Origin: Begonia masoniana
Lineage: Eukaryota; Streptophyta; Magnoliopsida; Cucurbitales; Begoniaceae
Assembly (NCBI GenBank): GCA_022432975.1
Contig: CM039512.1
Location: 33,787,730-33,851,729, forward strand
Reading direction: 5' to 3'
Length of the DNA: 64,000 nt
Below the pieces are notes generated by a model. That model worked only from the letters and a program-made list of their open reading frames with translations, had not been told where the DNA came from and ran no database searches. This document shows, in pieces, positions 24,361 to 34,830 of this stretch. Numbering within the stretch: position 1 is the stretch's first letter; every line of letters starts with the position of its first letter. A program made the position numbers and the translations under genes.

Positions 24361-24395
24361 ATCTACCCTCTTTAAAAAAATTTTGTCCTCAAAAT
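24361..24395 (-). other. Polypurine tract of element A
   Basis: Plus-strand image ATCTACCCTCTTTAAAAAAA; the minus strand is a purine-rich run abutting the LTR edge at 24360, preceded by the GAGGACAAAATTTT motif shared with elements B and LTR1. Confidence 0.75.
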
Positions 24396-27300
24396 TCAGT
24401 GCTTAAATAGCTCAGGATAACGGCTCATCATGTCCTGCTGGCGTTCCCAAGTTGCCTCCTCAACATGCTAGTTACGCCATAACACCTTCACTAGCTGAAC
24501 TTCCTTATTACATAGCACTTTTGTTGCATAGTCCAGAATTTCTACAGGTTTCTCCTCATAGGTAAGGGTAGGATGAATTTCAATGTTCTGCTGTTCCACA
24601 ACTTGAGTTAGGTCCCGCATACACTTCTTTAGCATAGAAACATGGGACACATTGTGAATTCCTTCCATAGAGGCTGGCAATTGTAACTGATAAGCTGTCT
24701 TCTCAATCCTTTTCAAAAGTGAGAAAGGCCCTATAAACCTGGGGTTCAACTTACTTCTCTTCCCGAATCTTACAACTCCTTTGAACGGTGAAACCTTAAG
24801 AAAGACTTCATCACCAACATCAAACTCTAATTCTCTACGCCTTCTATCGGCATAGCTTTTCTGTTGGCTCTGAGCTGCCAAGATTCTCTGTCGCATGAGG
24901 GCAATCGTCTCCACTATTTGCTGCACAATATCAGGACCAAGCGAATGTGCTTCACCAACTTCATCCCAATACAAAGGAGATCTGCATTTTCTCCCATATA
25001 ATGCCTCGTATGGTGTCATGCCTATTGTTGCCTGAAAATTGTTGTTACAAGAGAATTCTACCAATGACAAATACTTACTCCAAGAACCCTGGAATTCTAA
25101 TACACATGCATAAAGCATATCCTCCAATGTCTGAATAGTCCTCTCGGATTGTCCATCTGTTTGAGGGTGAAAAGCTGTACTAAAATTGAGCTGCGTACCC
25201 ATAGCCTTGTGCAGACTCTTCCAAAACTTAGATGTAAATCTAGAATCTCGGTCTGAAACTATAGTGCTTGGAACTCCATGCAGTCTAACAATCTCATGCA
25301 CATACAACTCTGCGAGTTGATCCATCGAGTATGTCATCTTTATGGGCAGATTTGGTTAAACGATCTACTATAACCTAGATTGCATCATGTCCTTTTACTG
25401 TTCTAGGCAATCCCACAACAAAGTCCATCGTTATTTGTTCCTATTTTCATTCGGGTACTGGTAATGGTTGTAATGTTCCTGCAGGTCTCTGATGTTCAGC
25501 TTTAATCCGTTGGCAAACTAGACACGATCCTACATACTCTGCCACACTTCTTTTCATATTTGGCCACCAATAATATTGTCTAAGGTCTCTGTACATTTTT
25601 GTACTTATAGGATGAATGGAAAGTCTAGAAGAATGAGCTTCCGAAAGGATCTTTTTTCGAAGTTCTTTATCTATTGGAACAAACCATCTATTCCAAAACT
25701 GGAGAATTTCATCAACAGAATAGTTGAAATCCGACTTATCTGTAGAATCCATGCATGACTTATACTTGTTGCACTCAACATCATTCGTTTGAACTTCCTT
25801 TATTCTATCCAAAATTGTAGGCTTCAAGGATATAGCGAAAAACATAGCTGACACGCTGGACACAGCTTCCAAGTTAAATCTTTAGAATTCTATCTCTAAA
25901 GCTAACGGTATGTCAAGAATCAATGCTGAGGCTGAAGTCGTCATTCTACTCAATGCATCAGCCACTACATTCGCCTTGTCGGGGTGATATTTAATCTCAA
26001 AATCATAATCCTTGACAAATTCCAACCATCGACGTTGCCTCATATTTAATTTTTTCTGTGTGAAAATATATTTTAGACTTTTATGGTCCGAGAATATTTC
26101 ACAAGATTGTCCATACAAGTAATATCTCCAGATTTTTAATGCAAAAACCACTGCAGCTAATTCTAAGTCGTGTGTAGGGTAATTCTTCTCATGTGTTTTC
26201 AACTGTCTAGAGGCATAAGCTATTACTTTTCCATCATGTATCAATACACAGCCAAATACAACTTTAGAAGCATCACAATAAATGCTAAATTTACCATTCT
26301 CAATAGGAAGTGTTAATATTGGAGCATTGGTCAATCTCTGTTTCAAAGTCTGAAAACTATGCTCACATTCATCAGTCCATACATACTTCATGTTTTTCCT
26401 TGTTAACCGAGTGAGGGGTGTTGCAATCTTCGAGAATCCTTCAATAAATTTTCTGTAATATCCTACTAATCCAAGGAAACTCTGAATAGCTGTAGCATTC
26501 TTCGGTTGGGGCCACTCCTTAACTGCTTGAACCTTGGCTGGATCGACATTTATTCCATCTCCAGAAATCACGTGACCAAGAAAGTGAACTCTGTCCAACC
26601 AAAACTCACACTTGGAAAACTTGGCATAAAGTTGGTGTTGTCTTAATACACCTAACACCAAACTCAAATGCTTTGCATGATAATCCTTAGTACGTGAATA
26701 GATTAAGATATCAACAATAAATACTATGACAAATTTATCTAAATACTCGTGAAACACTCTATTCATAAGATCCATAAAGGCTGCTGGTGCATTTGTTAAT
26801 CCAAAGGACATTACCAAGAACTCATAATGTCCATACCTTGTACGAAAGGCTGTCTTAGGGATATCTTCAGACTTGACTTTCAATTGGTAATAACCAGACC
26901 TTAGGCCAATCTTAGAGAAAACACGCGCACCATTAAGCTGGACGAATAAATCATCAATCCTTGGTAATGGATACTTGTTCTTGATAGTTAACTTATTCAA
27001 TTCCCGATAATCAATGCACATACGCATTGATCCATCCTTCTTCTTAACAAAAAGAAATGGTGCACCCCATGGTGAAAAGCTTGGGCGTATGAACCATTTT
27101 TCCAATAGTTCCTCCAACTGTTTCTTTAATTCCTTAAGCTCCGTAGGTGCTAATCTATAGGAATTCTTAGATACAGGCTCGGCGCCTGGGTAAACATATA
27201 CAACAAATTTAATTTCCCTATCTAGCGGCAAGCCGGAAGGTCATCTAGAAATACTTCTGGAAAGTCTTGGACAACTAAGACATTTTGAGGATTTGCTTTT

Positions 27301-28867
27301 CCTACTAGTTGTGTGTCTAAAACACTGGCCAAGAAGCACAAACACTCCCCCATGGAGAAGGTCTAGCGTTGACAGAGGTCATAACAGACATTTTCTTACT
27401 CTTCTTCAAAGCTTGAAAGGTATGTTTCAAGCCACCGGGGGGTTGAAAACTAACTACTCCAGTCCTACAATCGATTGTGGCATAATGCTTGAACAACTAA
27501 TCCATTCCTAAGCTTACATCAAATCCAATTATATCCATAATAATGAGATCAGCAGGTAAATTCTTGTTTCCTACTAACACTACACTATCAAAGATCACTT
27601 GGTTAGAGTGCATGCGTTCACCAGAGGGTAATGCGACGTTAAATACATGCTCAGTATGGGTAAATTGTACATTTAACTTGACAGCAAACGCAGACACTAT
27701 AAACGAATGTGTTGCACCAGAATCTATTAAAGTAAAAGCAGGTATAAAGTTGATCAATATGGTACCTGACAGTACAGCGGGTTGTTCTTCATCACCCAAC
27801 TCTATCATGGAGAATATCCTCAGCTTTATCTTAGTAAGGCCACTCTTCAAAGCTGGACAGTCTCTGTTAATATGGTCGACTTTGTTACAGTGGAAGCATC
27901 GAATGACTCTGGGATTTGGGCAATCCTTGAATGTGTGTCCAACTTCTTCACAGTTGAAACACTTTCCCGTTCGAAACCTGCACTCGCCCAGGTGACTCTT
28001 CAAACATTTCGGGCACTGGGGAAACTTCCTGGTATCCTGCACCTTCTTTCCTGTTCCTTGGTTACTCTAGCCTTCACTAGGCCTCTTCATCCCCCTATGT
28101 TGGTGTGGCTGAACGAACTTTCGTGGGGCTTTCTTTGGTCCAGCACACTTCATTTCTGCTTTTTCCACTTCTAATGCCGTGGACACAACTTCACTGAAAG
28201 ACAAACCTTTTATACCAGAAAACTTGACTCCTCTGTAAATTTCTGGCTTTAGTCCTTGCATAAATTGAAACACCTTATCCTCATTCCTGTGGACAAGATG
28301 TCCAGAAAACCTGGACAGGGACTTAAACTGTCCATTGAACTCAGCCACAGACCCCGTTTGTTTCAATTGTAAGAACTCTAATTTCTTCGAAGTCTGGACG
28401 GCACTACTGAAATACTTCTCATAGAATGTTTCCTTGAATTGCGCCCAAGACAAAGCTAGGACATCGGTGGTGGTCTCTATCGATTCCCACCAAAGCTGAG
28501 CATCACCAGCCAGATGAAACGTTACCAAAGTGATCTTGTCTCCGTCCCCAACATTGGCATACTTGAACATACTCTCAATCTTCCTAAGCCATTCCTCAGC
28601 AACAATCGGATTGGACGAATTTCCATCAAATGTGGGCGGCTGTAGCCTCCAAAATCTGTCTGCTGAATGTTCATTGCTAGAACCTGAGTTGGCACTTCCT
28701 TGTACTTCTCGATTCAATAGTACTCCTAACTGATCGGATTGCTAACGCACCAAATCTGTCTGTTGGCGCACCAAATCCGTCAGCTGCCTAATTACACTAG
28801 GATCCTCCTCACTTCTCAAAGTTGGCATCTCTCTCGGTACTCTTGGTCTTCCTGGTCGTCTAGACAT
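24396..28867 (-). pseudogene. Element A gag-pol polyprotein, decayed
   Basis: Minus-strand Ty3/gypsy polyprotein of about 1490 codons. Gag starts at ATG 28867. Unlike B and C it has two zinc knuckles, CFNCEEVGHTFKDC and CFHCNKVDHINRDC, near 27880-27970. The protease has LIDSGATHSF near 27700-27735. The RT catalytic motif reads FIVD instead of FIDD near 26715, so a catalytic Asp is lost. RNase H ([10 protein letters not shown]) is near 26270. Integrase zinc-binding (CLVCQRIKAEH) and core follow. The chromodomain-like C-terminus ends near the stop 24396-24398. Breaks: stops at 28742-28744, 28067-28069, 27497-27499 (Trp of protease GMDW), 25882-25884, 25447-25449, 25441-25443, 25374-25376 and 24468-24470; a frameshift near 27231; and a short deletion near 25341-25347. 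It is more damaged than B, as expected for the older host element. Confidence 0.92.
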
Positions 28868-29007
28868 CTTACTAGATTCTTGTACAGGGTTAATTACACT
28901 CATAATATCTAATAGCTAAGGTTAACATAAACACTTACAGTTGTTGAAGTACTTCCATGCAACGATCGGCACTGATGACTATTCTTTTGAACGGTTTAAC
29001 TGAATGT

Positions 29008-29018
29008 CTCTGATACCA
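29008..29018 (-). other. Primer binding site of element A (tRNA-iMet)
   Basis: Minus strand TGGTATCAGAG, three bases from the 5' LTR edge at 29022. Confidence 0.85.
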
Positions 29019-30160
29019 TACTGTAACGCCCCGAGTTTTCTGAACCCGGTTTGCTAAGCAAAATGCTGAACCGAACTATGACATTTTGAGAGAATTTTAA
29101 AATTTCATTCAACGATCAAAATTTGACCCTTTAAACGTTAAAACTTGCAGCGGAAAACCATTTGTATAAAACAACATTTAATAAATGATTAAAATATTAG
29201 AGACAGTTGGTTGAAAGAAGATAAAGGGAAAAAAGAACACATCTACCGCTGAATAGTTCCAGCGGTAGAAATAGAGACAGAATAGTCTCGGCGGTAGAAA
29301 CAGAAATAGAAGACATCCACCACTAAACAGTGTCAGCGGTAGAAGTAGAAACAAAAGACATCTTCTGTTACCAACATCCACCGCTCACGTCAGCCGAACG
29401 ACACGTCGACTTCTCACATCTACCGCTCACATCCACCGTCACAAATGACAAAATCTACTTCTCACATCTACTGCTCACATCCACCGGTCACAAAATGAAA
29501 TAATCTACTACTCACATCTACCGCTCACATCCACCGATCACAAAACGATAAAATTTACTACTCACATCTACCGCTCACAGTAACACTCGACTCTATCACC
29601 CAACATCTACCGGTGAACAGTACACTCAACATCCACCGATAGACAACATCTACCGATAGACAAAACATTCTAAACAAAGAACAACTCCGACTGCTAGAAG
29701 AACTTGTAATTTACTGAAATCACTCAAAACAACCTGACCCTATGAAACTTTTGAAATCCAGTAAGAATCACAATTAAAACCAACGACGTATCATTATCCG
29801 AGAAATCTCGCAATTGTATCAGAAATACTAAAAACTATCACAATCATTAAAATTCACAGCTTAGTTAAACTGAACAGTTGTTCACTAAACTTTCCAAGAA
29901 AATCCAAAATAGCAAACTATAACTAAACAAAATCATGTTTCATAATCAGGAAAAAAACCTCAAAACATTATAAACCTTAAACTACTGCTGTCTTCAAGAT
30001 CCTCAGCACACTTCAACAAATCACTTGACCATTAAGACTTCACATACTGACAATAGTTAAACTGCCTCATCAGAGAACCAAACCGTGGCATAGATGTGCT
30101 CCATCAACTTCACCTATTCTTCAATACACACGGAGAATTCACCTGTTGCAACCTCAGCAC

Positions 30161-30695
30161 CTACATCACAAAACTCATCTATTAGCCTAATGCTAAATAA
30201 GTAAAGCAATAACGAAATGATAAGCTGAAACATAAATCCTAGTCATGCAGTTTCTACTTTCACTTCTCAGTTGCATTCACATTCTTTCTCTGATCTGATC
30301 TCTCGGTTCCATTGGGAGTTGGATCAATTTTCCCAAAGTCATACATTCTCTTCATCGATTAAGGGGCGGATTAGTTCCCTTAACAGCTGATCTGATCATA
30401 TATTCCATTGGGAAGCGGATCAAATTCCCAAAGTCATACATCCTCTTCATCGATTAAATGGCGGATTAGTTCCCTTAATAGTTAGTCTATTACAATCTGT
30501 TCATGCCTTACCATGTCATTACATTTATATTCATTTTCGTGTCCTTTCCAAAAACATGATACCTGACATACAGAAAACATTCAAACAAGCATAAACCTAC
30601 TGTTTTGTGATGTAGGCCTGTAGGCACACACATACTCCACTTACCTGGTTTCCTGGAAAAGCTTGGTTGCAAACTACTTCAGGTTTTGCTCAAAC
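30161..30695 (-). other. Putative leader exon and intron in the A 5' LTR
   Basis: Minus strand: acceptor CTATAG at 30698-30696, exon 30695-30645 (51 nt) ending ACCAG, donor GTAAGTG, intron 30644-30161 ending GATGTAG. Stem GCC-TGTA-GGC at 30616-30625; stem TTAGC/GCTAA at 30182-30196. Confidence 0.55.
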
Positions 30696-31028
30696 CTATA
30701 GCCATAGACAGAGTATTAGTTAAACTTCATTCTAAACTATCCACAAATCTACCAGAACTCATAAGGAAACTAGTTTGGGAGCTCAGATCATCAAGCATTC
30801 CTGATTTGCCCCAAACCCGAACTAACTCTTACTTACAACATTCTCAAAACTCACATTTAAAATTCCCTCTAACATCGATAGTTACAATATAGCAAGAAAT
30901 CGAAGTAGAACTCACCTAGCTTGGAGAAAATGGGAGAGAAAATCGCCGAGAGAAACTCTGCTTAGCTGAGCTGAATGCCGAGAAAGGAAAATGAGAAACA
31001 GTGGCGGCTAAACCTTCATTAAACCCTC

Positions 31029-31037
31029 CATTTATAA
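31029..31037 (-). promoter_or_regulatory. TATA box of element A 5' LTR
   Basis: Minus-strand TATAAATGG sits about 330 nt upstream of the putative leader exon, and the same box is present in the other A LTR near 24210. It is followed by a CT-rich transcribed-looking leader. Confidence 0.5.
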
Positions 31038-31844
31038 CACTGCTTCACAATTACTCAAATGCCCTTGGCTAACCAACTTTAACATATTTAACCAACCAAT
31101 CAAATTCACTAAATTCCATAAAAATAAAAGTTACAAAACGACGTTATTAATTAAATAAGGTGGACAATACCGGTTGCTACATTGAAGCACATCAATTATA
31201 AGCGGTATCATTTTTTTAATCAATCGAGAAAAGACCTTCAGACATTGTACCGTTTCCAATAAGACCTAATTATAAAATAAACTTAAATTTGTAAATGAAA
31301 AAATTAAAGAAAAAATCCAAAATGTACAAGTTTTGAAACTGAAATTAAGTTACTAGAAAATCTAGGAACATAAACAGTCTTTTCTAAAACCACTACTAAG
31401 AACAAAACTGCATGTCTCAACAGCTTCCACATGTGGACGAATCTAACTTCCTTAATAGATGCATTGTTCACTTCCTACTGATTTCTGAAAGTTTTGTATA
31501 TCCTACAAGGTATTTGAAATATGGATTATAGAACCCAAATCAATCCCTCATGAGCTATAAACAACATCAACCATACGAGATTGATGTACTTTTCTTCTCA
31601 AATTGTACTTTAACTTTATACAATCTTTCATGATGTGTCACTTCTTGCCAAAGAAGTAACGTTTAGAATATTTCTTGATTTCACAACCTAGGACTGGTAT
31701 TTTACCTTTCTCTTTATCTTTATTTTTTGCTTGATTCCTCTTCTTTACATGAGCCATCATGAACGCACTATCAACCATCTTCATTTCCAGCCTCTTTTTT
31801 TTCTTGAACAAGCATTGTCAATAATTCATTAATTAACCATTTAT

Positions 31845-34226
31845 GCTTATGTAGCGACCCTTAATCCCATATCCTAAATTTCCCGTATAATTTTTTTTAT
31901 CACATTGGACTTAACCTTGGACCTTTAAAATCTACATAAGATTTTGAAGAGTTGAAAACTATTTAAAAACCATTTGAATAAAACCATTAAAACAATCGGC
32001 CAAGTTCTTCGGGGTCAAAAAGGGAAAAAGCCCAAAATTTGTGTAGCCGATCGATCGGCTGTAGTAAAAATTTTGGGGCGATCGATCGCCCCTATACAAG
32101 GCGATCGATCGCCCATTGGCGATCAATCGTCTGGCGATCAATCTTAGATGATTGATCGCCCTCACCAGGCGATCGATCGGCACATGCTCTGGAATTTCTT
32201 CCAGAGCGTAGCCAAAGAGGGCCGATCGATCACCCTCCTTGGCGATCGATCAGCAAGCTCTCTGGAATCCAAATTTCCAGAGAGCTACCTCCTTCTTTCT
32301 TTCATGCCCTGCACATTTCGCAAATACTTCACAATTCACAATATTTTCCACTCCACACCTTCATCACTTCTTCTAAATACATTTCATAACAACACTTCAA
32401 CATATAACAACACTACTACCCACATACAATCCTCACTCCACCAATTACCCAAAAACTTACTCAAAACATATTTAAAACGTAACCAAGTTTCATAAAAACA
32501 AACCGTGTGGATCCGTTTAAAAACTAAACATTTCCTTATGAAACTCAAGTCACCAAGCAGTTCCAGTAAATAGTTCATAAAACGAGCTTTCCCAAAACAT
32601 CCAAACATTGATACGTCTACTATCCAGAAACCAAACATCCTAAAATGGTTCAACTATACAATTCTCCTATCTATTCACCCGTCAGCCCCTCTAAACATCC
32701 CTATACATTTATCGACGTTTCTAACTATCAAAATCTCAAAATACCTACGTGATGTCCCCACGGGTAAAAATACGCGTCGACTTCCCAGCGCACTCCCACG
32801 GGCCATCCTCCTTCAACCTACTCATACTTTGGGTGGAGGAATGTCGTCCTCACCTGTATCACAGTCACCTACACCATAGAAATAACCTATGAGCTAAAGG
32901 CTCAGTAAATCTACGTAAATGTAAATGCATGCTATGCGTGGGAGGGTTGTAAAAACATGCATTTCTTTTTCAATATTTAGTTACATAGCGGGAGGTGTCA
33001 CCAGGGGTTGACTCACCAGATAGATAGGGCACATCTCGCGGTTAGATAGCACTTTCCATCTGCAGGAGGAAAACATGCTCCTCCTCTCAGGACAGCCATG
33101 TCTGAACCCCACCCCGACATGACCGGGATTACATGCATTTTATATCTTTTCATTAGCCATTTCTTTTGATGAAAACATAATGCGGGAAGTTCATTTTCTA
33201 TGCTTTTCGAAAACATGGTGCATGAACATGGATCGTGCAATACGAGTAAAAACATAGAACAATGCATAAAAGAATCTAGGAAAACATTCTAATACACAAT
33301 CAACCTAAACTACCCATCCTATCTCCCCGAAGCATCTGACTTCACCAAAAACCTCGATCAACAACTACTCTTACGGTGTAGGCCAATCGGCCAAACAAGT
33401 CACGAAGACTTACCTCGCGTGCGTTGCAATTTAAGCTCCGTCCACAAGCATTGTTCACCTATGGCAATTCACAACATTCGTCATTAAAATCGAGTATAAA
33501 CCAGTTAAAGGAAATTTCCTAAAACTCTAATTTAACTCGTTGAGGCATTTTATCGAGCAATTCGTGCTCGTGAATTTCTAAACCTTTATTAATGGAGTTC
33601 TCCAAACTTCCAACAACCCAAAACCTCAACAACCCTCATTAATTCAACTAACTCTTACCAACGACCATAAATATGCCCATTTGAGTCATAATCACGGTAA
33701 ACCTATTGATTTCAAACCTTATTTCGCGTTTTTAACAAAACTCTAAACGAACCCTAATTGTTTAAACTCTAGAAATCAAAATCTATCGTCTGAAAACTAT
33801 AGAATCTTACCTAGGGTCGTGATTGGAGGAGAAAACGTGAAGAAGCGATCGCCGGAGAAGAAGCTTCAGTTGCCGGAGAAAGAAACGCGCGAGGGGAAAG
33901 GGGAAATCGCCGTTGGAGGTGATTTTCGCAGAGAAGGAATCGCCAAGTGATGAGGGAGGGAGAGAAATGTGATTTTTATTAAAATTTAGCTTGTCAAATT
34001 ACCATATCGCCCCTCCATTCGATTTCTATTTGTTTCGTTACTTATTTCGTTATTTAACTAACGGTTTGGTTTCTCTAAATTTTCTTATTTCGCCATTAAT
34101 TCCAACTTATTGTCAGGGCTCTATTAAAATTTTTCGTTCTCAAAACGGACTTAATTTGACATATTTACAAAAATGTCATTATTTATTGGAATAATAAAAT
34201 CCCGTAAAACCAGATGTTACAACTTA
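31845..34226 (-). mobile_element. Solo Ty3/gypsy LTR in the Copia relic
   Basis: LTR 31850-34221 (2372 bp) with plus-strand ends TGTAGCGACCC and CCAGATGTTACA. Flanks GCTTA (31845-31849) and ACTTA (34222-34226) are a target duplication with one G/A difference. The Copia gag reading continues across the gap, confirming insertion. Orientation is taken from the leader-intron layout. A cluster of about eight GATCGATC/GATCAATC palindromes lies at 32050-32260. Confidence 0.85.
32869..33458 (-). other. Putative leader exon and intron in the solo LTR
   Basis: Minus strand: acceptor GCCATAG, exon 33458-33414 (45 nt) ending GCGAG, donor GTAAGTC, intron 33413-32869 ending GGTGTAG. Stem GGCC-AATC-GGCC at 33381-33392; stem TGAGC/GCTCA at 32890-32904. 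Confidence 0.55.
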
Positions 34227-34830
34227 TGTGTGTTAGAAGAGATCTTAAAAGGACTGTATGGTGTTGGAACAGATTTCAGAATATAATGCACCAGGAAAAA
34301 AATTTGACATATCAACTTCAAGTGTCTTAAGTTGAGTTGCAATGTCTCTCATGTGTATAATGTGCTTAGGCACACTAGTCACTAATGAGTCTTAAGGAGA
34401 AAAATTTCATAATGAGAGAGTACTAGCAAGTGTTTTAGCTGAAGTCTCACATTTTTCATCAATAAACATCAACAATGTCACGACATCATTATGCTGATCG
34501 ATAGAATCACAAATATCAGGAGTGGTCTTGGTCTTTATGAACATCACACTTTGGTGATTTCAATGCTCACAAACGTTCATAAAGAGCAAGCTCACCAAGA
34601 GTGTTGGTCGGTGTAATAAATGGTTTGTCTTTACGTATAGCATAATCGATATTCATACACCCAAGTGAAGAAGAATTTTCTCCTTCCACACTTTGTCATT
34701 ATCAGCCCTTAATTCAAGACTATTGCATTTAATATCAGAGTAACTCATAGAATGTATAGTTGCAAAATTAAATTACACATGCTTAAATTGAGACTTAAAA
34801 CATAAATCATGTTTTACCTATGTAAATTCT

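Larger units (their letters stand above)
29022..31181 (-). mobile_element. Element A 5' LTR (intact copy)
   Basis: Ends TGTAACGCCCCGAG and CCGGTTGCTACA (plus strand). Short ATCTACCGCTCACATCCACC-type motifs recur at 29240-29660. A TATAAATGG box on the minus strand lies at about 31029-31037, placing transcription start near 31000. Confidence 0.92.
12037..31186 (-). mobile_element. Element A: Ty3/gypsy (Tekay/Del-like), full length, hosts element B
   Basis: LTRs are 12042-12498 plus 22611-24360 (split by B) and 29022-31181. They share TGTAACGCCCCGAG at one end and GGTTGCTACA/AGTTGCTACA at the other. Internal region is 24361-29021, with PPT at its left and PBS at its right, so it is minus-strand. 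A perfect 5-bp duplication TTGAA flanks it (12037-12041 and 31182-31186). LTR lengths agree: about 2.2 kb after removing B, against 2160 bp. The two LTRs are visibly close, with scattered substitutions and small indels. It inserted into sequence that on the right is a Copia relic. Confidence 0.92.
31187..34830 (-). pseudogene. Copia-type gag/protease relic, split by a solo LTR
   Basis: Minus-strand remains of a Copia gag (UBN2-like) and pol start, in two pieces. Piece 34830-34222 translates, with breaks, to LGCMNIDYAIRKDKPFITPT and further to HIIHMRDIATQLKTLEVDMS. Piece 31849-31187 continues with KWLINELLTMLVQEKKRLEM, a damaged CCHC knuckle (YFFGKK, stop, HIMKDC) near 31640-31690, and VYVPRFSSNLISVSKLVHFG near 31345-31410. 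The latter belongs to the Copia protease/pre-integrase region. Numerous stops and frameshifts mark it as the oldest layer here. The solo LTR 31850-34221 separates the two pieces, and element A cuts the left end at 31181. Confidence 0.7.
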
